Shown: one piece after another, positions 1 to 7,049 of the stretch
Numbering within the stretch: position 1 is the stretch's first letter
Layout of the letters: the number at the start of each line of letters is the position of its first letter
Origin: SFHK01 sp963618055
GTDB taxonomy: Bacteria > Bacillota > Clostridia > Christensenellales > Aristaeellaceae
Length of the DNA: 39,878 bases
NCBI GenBank assembly: GCA_963618055.1
Contig: CAVERI010000015.1
Location: forward strand, 1-39,878
Direction of reading: 5' to 3'
Program-made: the position numbers and the translations under genes
Notes under the pieces: generated by a model
What the model saw: the letters and a program-made list of their open reading frames with translations, nothing else
Told to the model about the DNA's origin: nothing
The model's database searches: none

Positions 1-1192
1 TCTTGGTGAAGTCCACCTGATTTTCAACCACGTTGCGCACGCCGACGGCGGAGATCATGCCGTACAGAATCATGGACACGCCGCCGATGGTCGCGGTGGG
101 CATGGCGGACACGATGGCCGCGAATTTCGGGCAGAAGGAGAACAGGACGGCCAGCACGGCGGCGATTCGGATGACGCGCGGGTCGTACACCTTCGTCATG
201 GCGAGCACGCCGGTGTTTTCGCCGTAGGTGGTGTTCGCGGGCGCGCCGAACATGGCCGCCATAGAGGTCGCGAGGCCGTCGCCCATCAGCGTGCGGTGCA
301 GGCCGGGCTCGGCGACGTAGTTCTCGCCGACGGTGGAGGAGATGGCGCAGATGTCGCCGATGTGCTCAACCATGGTGGCCAGCGCAATGGGCATCATGAT
401 CAGAATCGCGCTTCCGAGCATGCCCAGATCGCAGTTTCCAAACAGCGCGAACACGGTTTCCTCCGTCTTGAAGGGCAGGCCGATCCACGCGGCGTTCTTA
501 ATCGCGTCGATGGAGGACTGGTCAAACAGCTTCATGGACTGCTTTCCGAAGGCGTAGATCACGTCACCCGCGGACGTGGAAACCGTCTCTCCACACACCA
601 CGGCGAGCAGCACCGCAACCAGATAGGAGCCGACGACGCCCAGCAGAATCGGAACAATCTTCACCATGCCCTTGCCCCAGATGTTGCAGGCTACGACGAT
701 TATGACGGCGAGCACGGCGATCCACCAGTTGGCCTCGCAGTTGTTGATGGCGGAGTTTGCCAGCGTGAGGCCGATGCAGATGATGACCGGGCCGGTCACG
801 ATGGGCGGGAAGTAGCGCATGACCTTGTGCGCGCCGAAGGATTTAAACAGCGCGGCGAGCACCACGTACATGAGACCGGCGCAGACGACGCCCACGCCCG
901 CGTAGGGAATCCATTCCGTTCCGGACTCCGCTCCGAACAGCGCGTGAACCGCGGTGTAGCCGCCGATGAACGCGAAGGAGGAGCCGAGGAACGCGGGAAC
1001 CTTGCCCTTGGCGAGGAAGTGGAACAGAAGCGTTCCAAGGCCGGCGAAGAGCAGCGTGGAGGAAACGGAAAGACCGGTCAGCGCGGGCACGAGCACCGTT
1101 GCGCCGAACATGGCGAACATGTGCTGGAAGCCCAGCAGCAGCATTTTGGGTTTTCCAAGCGTGCGCGCATCTCTGATTCCATCCTGAGTCAT
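1..1192 (-). CDS. uraA: Uracil permease (NCS2 family), 3' end cut by window
   Basis: This is an inner-membrane nucleobase:cation symporter of the NCS2 family that imports uracil. The reverse-strand frame is open from an ATG at 1192 to the window edge, about 397 codons against a usual length of 420-440, so only the C-terminus is missing. The start follows a GAGGGGG ribosome site 8 bases upstream. The protein opens with the family pattern LLLGFQHMFAMFGATVLVP and runs through many hydrophobic segments. The TMVEHIGDICAIS stretch and the following PANTTYGENTGVLAMTKVYDP stretch are the conserved NCS2 substrate-site region. It lies 30 bases behind pyrR under the same attenuator, so it is a pyrimidine-repressed salvage gene. 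The pairing with pyrR makes uracil far more likely than xanthine or uric acid as the substrate. Confidence 0.93.
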   Translation of the reverse strand, partial: MTQDGIRDARTLGKPKMLLLGFQHMFAMFGATVLVPALTGLSVSSTLLFAGLGTLLFHFLAKGKVPAFLGSSFAFIGGYTAVHALFGAESGTEWIPYAGVGVVCAGLMYVVLAALFKSFGAHKVMRYFPPIVTGPVIICIGLTLANSAINNCEANWWIAVLAVIIVVACNIWGKGMVKIVPILLGVVGSYLVAVLLAVVCGETVSTSAGDVIYAFGKQSMKLFDQSSIDAIKNAAWIGLPFKTEETVFALFGNCDLGMLGSAILIMMPIALATMVEHIGDICAISSTVGENYVAEPGLHRTLMGDGLATSMAAMFGAPANTTYGENTGVLAMTKVYDPRVIRIAAVLAVLFSFCPKFAAIVSAMPTATIGGVSMILYGMISAVGVRNVVENQVDFTK

Positions 1193-1222
1193 ACGTGTTA
1201 CCCCCTCAAATGTAATCAACCT

Positions 1223-1759
1223 TTATGCTTCAAACAGCCGAACGCTGTTTTCGCCATCGTACTCCGTCACATTCACGCCGATACGCTCTGAAAGCGACGT
1301 GGGCACGTTCTTGCCCACGAAATCGGCGCGGATGGGGAGCTCCCTGTGTCCCCTGTCCACCAGCACCGCCAGCTGCACCTTGCCGGGACGGCCCGCGTCC
1401 ATCAGCGCGTCCATCGCGGCGCGCGCCGTGCGGCCGGTAAACAGCACGTCGTCCACAATCACAACCGTTTTGCCCACGATGGAGAACGGCAGCTTTGTGC
1501 CGTTGACCTCCGGCTGCTCGGTGCGGTGCGTCAGATCGTCGCGGTAAAAGGTGATGTCCAGCTCCCCGATCGGAACCTCCGTGCCCTCTACCCGGCAGAT
1601 TACGTCCCGAAGCTGGGCGGCCAGCGGTACGCCGCGGCGGCGAATTCCGACCAGAACCACGTTCTCAACGCCGTTGTTGCGCTCGATAATCTCGTGCGCG
1701 ATTCGCGTGAGCGCGCGCTGAATGGCGCGTTCATCCATAAGCAGAGCTTTTTCCTTCAT
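1223..1759 (-). CDS. pyrR: PyrR, pyr mRNA-binding attenuator / uracil phosphoribosyltransferase
   Basis: A 178-residue protein of normal PyrR length. PyrR binds UMP or UTP and then a stem-loop in pyr leader RNA, which exposes a terminator; many homologues also convert uracil and PRPP to UMP. The PRPP-binding loop VVIVDDVLFTGRTARAA lies near residue 95, and the N-terminal part VLVGIRRRGVPLAAQL is typical of the family. It is the first gene of the transcript. A complete PyrR-type leader (binding loop plus terminator) precedes it, so it is autoregulated and controls the downstream uracil permease. Start at 1759 (MKEKALLMDERAIQRAL). Confidence 0.96.
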   Translation of the reverse strand: MKEKALLMDERAIQRALTRIAHEIIERNNGVENVVLVGIRRRGVPLAAQLRDVICRVEGTEVPIGELDITFYRDDLTHRTEQPEVNGTKLPFSIVGKTVVIVDDVLFTGRTARAAMDALMDAGRPGKVQLAVLVDRGHRELPIRADFVGKNVPTSLSERIGVNVTEYDGENSVRLFEA

Positions 1760-1777
1760 TCTGACGCCTCCACGACA

Positions 1778-1806
1778 AGAAAAACGCCCTCACCGGCATG
1801 GTGAGG
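1778..1806 (-). terminator. Intrinsic terminator of the pyr attenuator
   Basis: On the minus strand the stem CCTCACC-ATG-CCGGTGAGG is followed by GCGTTTTTC, a rho-independent terminator about 20 bases before the pyrR start. Placed between the PyrR-binding loop and pyrR, it is the off-switch of the leader: PyrR bound to the upstream loop should favour this hairpin. Confidence 0.8.
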
Positions 1807-1838
1807 ACGTGTACATGCATACCCTATGCTTGCCCGCC

Positions 1839-1873
1839 GCCTTGCCGATCTCACAGGATCCGCTTAAAGGAAT
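1839..1873 (-). promoter_or_regulatory. PyrR-binding RNA loop
   Basis: The leader RNA (minus strand) contains GATTCCTTTAAGCGGATCC followed at once by TGTGAGATCGGCAAGG. This matches the known PyrR recognition hairpin of Gram-positive pyr leaders: a UCC-UUUAA side, the loop core AUCCNGUGAG, and a closing GGCAAGG side. It begins about 10 bases after the predicted transcription start and about 80 bases before pyrR. Confidence 0.8.
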
Positions 1874-1890
1874 CGGATTCAACGGTCGGA

Positions 1891-1919
1891 ATGATACCAT
1901 AATCCGGACAGGCGGTAAA
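1891..1919 (-). promoter_or_regulatory. pyrR-uraA promoter
   Basis: Minus-strand -35 TTTACC (1914-1919), 17-base spacer and -10 TATCAT (1891-1896) with an extended TGG just upstream. The 8-mer CGGTAAAC (plus strand) occurs twice, at 1913-1920 and 1928-1935, 15 bases apart and overlapping the -35. This could be chance or a protein site. Transcription should start near 1884 and cross the PyrR loop and the terminator. Confidence 0.65.
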
Positions 1920-1960
1920 CGTTCAAACGGTAAACTTCTTCCTGCACTTTTGGTTAACCG

Positions 1961-3205
1961 TCACGCGTACACCCGGCACGTCGACCCGGCGGACACGTTG
2001 TTGTAAATCCACTTCGCGTCCTCCACGGCAAGCCGGACACAGCCGTGCGAGCCGCGCGTGCCTAGCGCGTAAACCGAGCCCTTGCGGAGCGTGCTTTCAT
2101 CCTTCTGCGAATACAGAACCGAGTGAAACAGGATGCCGCCGACGATGCGCGAGGCATACTGTGCCCAGCAGTCGAATTTCTTGAAGTAATACCAGCGTCC
2201 GCACGGCCCGCCCATCTTGTAGCTGCCCAGCGGCGTCGGCGTATCGACCGCGCCGGTGGTGCACGTCATGGTCTTTACCAGCTTTGAATACGCGCCGTAG
2301 TACCACTCGTACACATACACCCTCTGGCGGCTCACGCTGATTTCCACGCGATACTTGTGCGACGGGCGCTGCGCGGCCTTGCAATCCTCCGAGAACAGCA
2401 GAAGCTGCGTTTCCTCGTCGGCGACGCCGGTTTCCTTCAGGTTGTTTTCCCGCTGGAAATAACAAACCGCCGCCTTCGTGTTCTCGCCGTACTGGCCATC
2501 GACGCCGCCCGGCAGGTAGCTTTTGCCCACCAGCCGCGTCTGAAGCCTGCGAATGTCGCTGCTGTCCGCGCCGCGCTTCAAATCGCCCACATAGGCGGGC
2601 AGCTCGCTACGAAGGAACTCCAGCACGCGCTCCGCCGAAATCTCCTCGCTCGTTTCCTCCGTCTCGTCGGTAATCGTCAGAAACATAAGCTCTGCCTGCT
2701 GTGCCGTGATCGCGCTTCCCTCTGCGGGAACCAGCGCGTTCAGCGCCTGAAGCGCTGCCGCTTCCACCGAAGCCAGCCTTTCGCGAAGCGCCGCCTGACG
2801 CTTCGCCTTCGCGCGCGCCTCGACCGCCTGAACATACGCCCGCGCGAGCGCCACGCCGCTTTCCGTCTTTGCGCCGTACACGCCGTCCGCGCTGCCATTC
2901 ATGAAGCCCAGCCGAATCAGAAGCGCCTGCAGCTCCTTCACGTCGTCGCCCTTTGCGCCGATTTCCAGCTTTTGGAGGTCAGAAAAGGAAGCCTGCGTCT
3001 CCGTCCGGCTTCCTTCCTCTTCCGTAGCATTCGCCGTTTCCGTCTCCTCGATCAACCCTTCCCCCTCGGCATACGCCGCCGGGAACAGAAGGCTGCCGAG
3101 CGTCCGGCGCTGGGTATCCTCAACGGCCACGTATCCGCAGCCGGTCAGAAGCAGCGCCAGAAGCAGCGCCAGAAGCAGGATCAGCGCAATGAGTCTTTTT
3201 TTCAT
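1961..3205 (-). CDS. Lipoprotein L,D-transpeptidase with two peptidoglycan-binding domains
   Basis: A 414-residue extracytoplasmic enzyme predicted to form 3-3 cross-links or attach proteins to peptidoglycan. The start chosen is ATG at 3205, since AGGAG lies 9 bases upstream and the N-terminus MKKRLIALILLLALLLALLL-TGC is a lipoprotein signal with a lipobox cysteine; the frame is open further upstream but without a site. Two PG_binding_1-type repeats follow, near residues 80-130 (LEIGAKGDDVKELQALL) and 210-260 (RGADSSDIRRLQTRL). The YkuD catalytic domain holds the final third, with the HSV histidine and the catalytic motif SHGCVRL near the C-terminus, the cysteine being the nucleophile. A charged, Glu-rich stretch links signal and domains. 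It sits alone between the pyr promoter and a short AT-rich gap. No terminator was seen after it. Confidence 0.9.
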   Translation of the reverse strand: MKKRLIALILLLALLLALLLTGCGYVAVEDTQRRTLGSLLFPAAYAEGEGLIEETETANATEEEGSRTETQASFSDLQKLEIGAKGDDVKELQALLIRLGFMNGSADGVYGAKTESGVALARAYVQAVEARAKAKRQAALRERLASVEAAALQALNALVPAEGSAITAQQAELMFLTITDETEETSEEISAERVLEFLRSELPAYVGDLKRGADSSDIRRLQTRLVGKSYLPGGVDGQYGENTKAAVCYFQRENNLKETGVADEETQLLLFSEDCKAAQRPSHKYRVEISVSRQRVYVYEWYYGAYSKLVKTMTCTTGAVDTPTPLGSYKMGGPCGRWYYFKKFDCWAQYASRIVGGILFHSVLYSQKDESTLRKGSVYALGTRGSHGCVRLAVEDAKWIYNNVSAGSTCRVYA

Positions 3206-3298
3206 ATCCGCGTCACTCCTGTCTTTTTGATTCACGCTGTTTAGACCGGCGCGGGGCGCGCATGGTTGCAAAAACGCATGCGGTAATTTATGTATATA

Positions 3299-4078
3299 TC
3301 ACTGTGCGTAGCCGCCGAAAACGAGCCAGTTCTGAAGCAGCTTCGCCCACTGCCTGACTGACGGGTTTCCTTCCGCCAGACCCAGACCATGGTCGCCCTG
3401 CGGGAACACGTGAAGCTCGAACGGCACGCGATGGTCGGACAGCGCCTTCGCAAGCGCCAGACTGTTTTCCACCGGCACCGCGCTGTCCGCGGCCGTGTGC
3501 CAGATGAACGCCGTAGGCGTGTCGTTCGTCACGTTCAGCTCGGCGGAGAAATAGCGCAGCTCGCTGTCCTTGTCCTTCTCGTCGCCCAGCAGACTTTGAA
3601 CGGAGCCCTTGTGCGTGTAGGAAATCATGCTGACCACGGCATAGCAGGGAACGAATGCGTCCGGGCGCGAGGAAATTCGCTCAATGGGATCGTCGCTGTC
3701 CGGGTTTCCCATATCGTAATGCGTCGCGGCGTTGCAGCACAGGCTGCCGCCCGCGGAGAAGCCCAGTACGGCCACCTTCTCATAGCCCAGCGAACGAACC
3801 AGACGCACCGCGCGGTTCGCGTCCGCCAGCGGCGCCAGCTTGTGGCACGGGCACACGCGATAGTCCAGCACATAGGCGCTGATACCCGCCTCGTTGAGCA
3901 TGCGCGCAATCGGCGCGCCCTCATGGTCGGCTTTAAAGCAATACCCGCCGCCGGGAATCACGATCACCGCGCCCTTCGAGCCGGGGACGGGAAAGGGTGT
4001 CAGGCTCGGCTGCGCCTGTTCGGGCGAAAGCTCGCTGTACGGCGCGGTTTCCTTCCACAGATAGATCACTTCGGACAT
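3299..4078 (-). CDS. Alpha/beta hydrolase, acetyl-esterase/lipase type
   Basis: A 259-residue cytoplasmic serine hydrolase. The start is the ATG at 4078 (MSEVIYLW), with GGAAGGTG 7 bases upstream. Features in order are the oxyanion loop VIVIPGGGYCF (near 47), the nucleophile elbow GFSAGG (Ser, near 125), the acid Asp in the AADSAVP stretch (near 195), and the His in FPQGDHGLGL (near 225). This arrangement matches the BD-FAE/Aes-like family of acetyl xylan and small-ester hydrolases. Substrate cannot be told from sequence. It is the last gene of the long minus-strand run, 23 bases after the NagD-like gene, and may be co-transcribed with it, although a role connected with the translation genes is not evident. 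Confidence 0.82.
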   Translation of the reverse strand: MSEVIYLWKETAPYSELSPEQAQPSLTPFPVPGSKGAVIVIPGGGYCFKADHEGAPIARMLNEAGISAYVLDYRVCPCHKLAPLADANRAVRLVRSLGYEKVAVLGFSAGGSLCCNAATHYDMGNPDSDDPIERISSRPDAFVPCYAVVSMISYTHKGSVQSLLGDEKDKDSELRYFSAELNVTNDTPTAFIWHTAADSAVPVENSLALAKALSDHRVPFELHVFPQGDHGLGLAEGNPSVRQWAKLLQNWLVFGGYAQ

Positions 4079-4101
4079 AATAAAACACCTTCCAACACAT
4101 T

Positions 4102-4884
4102 TTATAGATAGCGATTCATATCGCACAGTCGGTTAAACACCAGATCGGGCTTCGTCTCGCTCGCCCGGCGCATTTCCTCGGTCGTCTCGCCGCTCATCAC
4201 TAAAATGGACAGCATGCCGTTGCGCAGACCCGTTTCAATGTCCGTATACAGGCGGTCACCCACCATGGCCATTTCGCTCGCCTTTCGGCCGGTGCGCGCC
4301 AGCGCCGCGCGGACGATGCCCTCGTGCGGCTTTCCGACGATCAGCTCCGGACGGCGGAACGCGGACGCCTCGATGAACGCCATAATCGCGCCGATGTCCG
4401 GCGCGAAGCCGGTTTCGGTCGGGCAGTTGAAATCGGGATGCGTCGCGATATACGGAAGCCCCGCGCGCACGAAATCGCACACGGCGGTCATCTTGCGGTA
4501 ATCCAGCGTGGTATCATAGCCAATGACCACGATTTCGGGATTCTCGTTGTCGACGACGACGCCCGCTTCCTGCATTTCCTCCACAAGGAACTCATTTCCC
4601 AGCACGAACGCGCGCTTGCCGGGATACTTCTCCCGCACGATCGCCGCGGTCGCCTCGCCGGAGGTGAGAATCTTGCTTCGGTCGACCTCCAGCCCCATTT
4701 TCTTGAGCTTTTCCACGTAGAACCGCGCGTTATGGCTGGAATTGTTGGTCAGAAACAGGAAATCGCGGCCGGTTTCCAGCACCCGCTCGATAAAGGAAAG
4801 CGAGCCGTCGATCAGCTTGCCGCCCAGATAGAACGTGCCGTCCATGTCCAGCAGAAAGCACTTTACATTGCTCAGTCGTTCCAT
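4102..4884 (-). CDS. HAD-superfamily phosphatase, NagD type (class IIA)
   Basis: A 260-residue cytoplasmic phosphatase. HAD motif I is FLLDMDGTFYLGG (nucleophile DxD near residue 13), motif II is LFLTNNSS, the lysine is in the IVGKP stretch, and motif III is MVGDRLYTDIETG near residue 210. The large cap between motifs II and III, together with the NNSS pattern, marks the NagD/p-nitrophenyl phosphatase branch, which acts on nucleotide monophosphates and sugar phosphates. The start is placed at the ATG at 4884, which shares its A with the stop of xpt (TGATG). A GTG one codon upstream is possible but less likely. The translational coupling to xpt fits a role in nucleotide turnover, but this is inference. 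Confidence 0.88.
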   Translation of the reverse strand: MERLSNVKCFLLDMDGTFYLGGKLIDGSLSFIERVLETGRDFLFLTNNSSHNARFYVEKLKKMGLEVDRSKILTSGEATAAIVREKYPGKRAFVLGNEFLVEEMQEAGVVVDNENPEIVVIGYDTTLDYRKMTAVCDFVRAGLPYIATHPDFNCPTETGFAPDIGAIMAFIEASAFRRPELIVGKPHEGIVRAALARTGRKASEMAMVGDRLYTDIETGLRNGMLSILVMSGETTEEMRRASETKPDLVFNRLCDMNRYL

Positions 4885-5474
4885 CACGCCTTCTCCCCTT
4901 CATCGTCGGCAAATTCCACAAAGCCCTCGCCCATCCGCGCAATCTCCGCCAGACTCTTCACGTTGTATCCCGCTTCCTTCAGGCGCTGCATGCCGGGCTG
5001 GAAGTTTTTAGAAATCACCGCGCCGATGCCCACGACCCTGCCGCCCGCGCGCTCAATCAGCTTGGACGCGCCCATGGCCGCCTCGCCGTTGGCCAGAAAA
5101 TCGTCGATCAGCAGCACGCGCTCGCCGGGCTGAATAAACTCCGTCTTCAGCGTCAGCTGATAGGACGTGCGCTTCGTGAACGAGAAAACCTCCGTCTGCA
5201 AAATGCCGTCCGACAGGATGACCGACGTCGCCTTTTTGAGAATGATCATCGGAACGCCCATGCGAAGCGCCGTCATGGCTGCCGGAGCAATGCCGCTGGA
5301 CTCGATGGTAACGACCTTCGTCACGCCCTCCGCTTCAAACAGACGCTTAAATTCCGCGCCGATTTCGTCCATCAGAGCGCAGTCCACCTGATTGTTCAGA
5401 AACATGTCCACCAGCAGCACTTGGCTGTTGAGCGCGCGTCCGCTGCTGCGAATTCTTTGCTTCAGTGCTTCCAT
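4884..5474 (-). CDS. xpt: Xanthine phosphoribosyltransferase
   Basis: A 196-residue enzyme converting xanthine and PRPP to XMP in purine salvage. The N-terminus MEALKQRIRSSGRALNSQVL and the stretch VDMFLNNQVDCALMDEIG are characteristic of Firmicutes Xpt (B. subtilis protein 194 residues). The PRPP loop VLLIDDFLANGEAAMG lies near residue 125. No guanine/xanthine riboswitch is visible in the 38-base gap before it, unlike Bacillus xpt-pbuX, so it seems to be expressed from the upstream operon. Its stop overlaps the next start. Confidence 0.93.
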   Translation of the reverse strand: MEALKQRIRSSGRALNSQVLLVDMFLNNQVDCALMDEIGAEFKRLFEAEGVTKVVTIESSGIAPAAMTALRMGVPMIILKKATSVILSDGILQTEVFSFTKRTSYQLTLKTEFIQPGERVLLIDDFLANGEAAMGASKLIERAGGRVVGIGAVISKNFQPGMQRLKEAGYNVKSLAEIARMGEGFVEFADDEGEKA

Positions 5475-5512
5475 GTCCGTTTTCCCTTTCTATCCTGTAT
5501 TGCTTCGCCGGC

Positions 5513-6172
5513 TTATTCCGCCTGCGGCATGGCCTTGAGCGCTTTTACAAACTCGGCGGGATTCGCCGCCTTGAAGAACGCGGAGCCGGCCACCAGCATC
5601 TGCGCGCCCGCTTCCGTCACAAGATGCGCGGTTTCCAGATTCACGCCGCCGTCCACCTCAATCACCGGGTTTACGCCCGCTTCCTTGCACATTTCGCGCA
5701 CCCTGCGCACCTTGTCCACGGTAAACGGAAGCAGCTTCTGCCCGCCCTTACCGGGCTCGACCGTCATAATCAGAATCAGGTCGACCTCGCCAAGCACATC
5801 CGCGATCGCGTCCACCGACGTAAACGGCTTCACCGACACGCCCGCAAGACACTCCGCCTCGCGAATCGCGCGCAGCGTGTCCTTCAGTTCAAAGTTCGCC
5901 GCCTCCTGATGCACGGTGATATACTTCGCGCCCGCCTCGGCGAACTCGCGCACATGCTTGATCGGATTTGCGATCATCAGGTGCACGTCCATGGGAATGG
6001 GCTTTTTCGAAACCATTTTCAAAATGCCCTGACCGAAGGTGATGCCCGGCACAAACGTTCCGTCCATCACGTCGTAGTGCAGCACGTCCGCGCCGGACGC
6101 GACGACCTTGTCGATTTCCGAATCCAGATGCATGTAATCCGCCGCGAGCATCGAAGGAGCCACCTTAATCAT
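5513..6172 (-). CDS. rpe: Ribulose-phosphate 3-epimerase
   Basis: A 219-residue cytoplasmic TIM-barrel enzyme interconverting ribulose 5-phosphate and xylulose 5-phosphate. Visible motifs are KVAPSMLAADYMHL at the N-terminus, the metal-site region HYDVMDGTFVPGITFG, the VHLMIANP strand, MTVEPGKGGQ and the phosphate-binding VDGGVNLETA stretch. Length and motif spacing are typical. The start overlaps the end of rsgA by 8 bases. In Bacillus, rpe follows rsgA in the same way, so this is conserved synteny. AAAGGTGG upstream serves as the ribosome site. Confidence 0.96.
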   Translation of the reverse strand: MIKVAPSMLAADYMHLDSEIDKVVASGADVLHYDVMDGTFVPGITFGQGILKMVSKKPIPMDVHLMIANPIKHVREFAEAGAKYITVHQEAANFELKDTLRAIREAECLAGVSVKPFTSVDAIADVLGEVDLILIMTVEPGKGGQKLLPFTVDKVRRVREMCKEAGVNPVIEVDGGVNLETAHLVTEAGAQMLVAGSAFFKAANPAEFVKALKAMPQAE

Positions 6173-7049
6173 ATCGGCTTTTCCACCTTTCCTTCATTTC
6201 GTTCAGCAGTTCCCGGTATCGTTCGTATCGTTCGGGGGCGATTTCCCCCGCATGGAGCGCGCGCAGCACGGCGCAGTCCGGCTCGGTCACATGGTAGCAC
6301 GGTACAAATCGGCACTGCCCCGCGTAGGGACGAAACTCGGCGTACTGCTCCTCCAGCAGTCGCGGTTCGATCAGCTCCGTTTCCAGAAGACTGAAGCCCG
6401 GCGTATCCAGCACCCTTCCGCCGCCCTCCACCGGGATCAGCTCGCAGCGGCGCGTCGTGTGCTTTCCGCGCTCGATCCTGCGCGAAACGCCGCCCGTTTC
6501 CAGCTCAAAGCCGTACAGCGCGTTGATCAGGCTGGACTTGCCCGCGCCGGACTGACCGGTAAACGCGTGCGTCTTCCCGCGAAGATGGCTTTTCAGCGCC
6601 TCTACGCCCTCGCCCGTCCGCACGCATGTGCGCACCTCAAAAACACCCGCGCCTGCGTACTGCCGCAGAAGCGATTCGGCGGCCTCGCCGTCCAGATCGG
6701 TCTTTGTCACGCACACGCACGCGGCCACACCGGCCTTCTGCGCGGCGATCAGCATGCGGTCGATCAGAAGCGGATCTGCCTTTGGCGACGCAGCGGCGGC
6801 CACGATCACAATTTCGTCGATGTTTGCCACCGCCGGGCGCACGAAGGCGTTTCTTCTCGGCCGGATGGCCGTCAGCCAGCCGTCCTCGCCATCCTCGCCG
6901 GGCGCGAACTCCACCTCGTCGCCCACCAGCGGCGTCAGCCGCTCCCTGCGGATTTTTCCCTGCGCACGAAGGGTATACGACCGTCCCTCATCGTCCAGCA
7001 CCGTATAGAATCCGCCGATTCCGCGCAGGATCGTTCCCCTGTTCATCAT
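6165..7049 (-). CDS. rsgA: Small ribosomal subunit biogenesis GTPase RsgA
   Basis: A 294-residue circularly permuted GTPase that helps late 30S maturation. After an N-terminal OB-fold the GTPase motifs occur in permuted order: G4 TKTD (near 117), G1 GQSGAGKSSLINAL (near 165), then G3 DTPGFS (near 215). The C-terminal zinc motif C-x4-C-x-H-x5-C is seen in CRFVPCYHVTEPDC. Two adjacent ATGs are possible at 7049 and 7046. GGAG lies 5 bases before the first and 8 before the second. The first overlaps the prkC stop by 4 bases. The kinase-phosphatase-RsgA order is conserved in Firmicutes, where RsgA is a reported PrkC substrate. Confidence 0.95.
   Translation of the reverse strand: MMNRGTILRGIGGFYTVLDDEGRSYTLRAQGKIRRERLTPLVGDEVEFAPGEDGEDGWLTAIRPRRNAFVRPAVANIDEIVIVAAAASPKADPLLIDRMLIAAQKAGVAACVCVTKTDLDGEAAESLLRQYAGAGVFEVRTCVRTGEGVEALKSHLRGKTHAFTGQSGAGKSSLINALYGFELETGGVSRRIERGKHTTRRCELIPVEGGGRVLDTPGFSLLETELIEPRLLEEQYAEFRPYAGQCRFVPCYHVTEPDCAVLRALHAGEIAPERYERYRELLNEMKERWKSRYD

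Noticed and set aside
296..1291. A 331-codon plus-strand frame opposite the uracil permease
   Set aside because: The opposite strand encodes a full NCS2 transporter; this frame is Gly/His/Arg-rich antisense.
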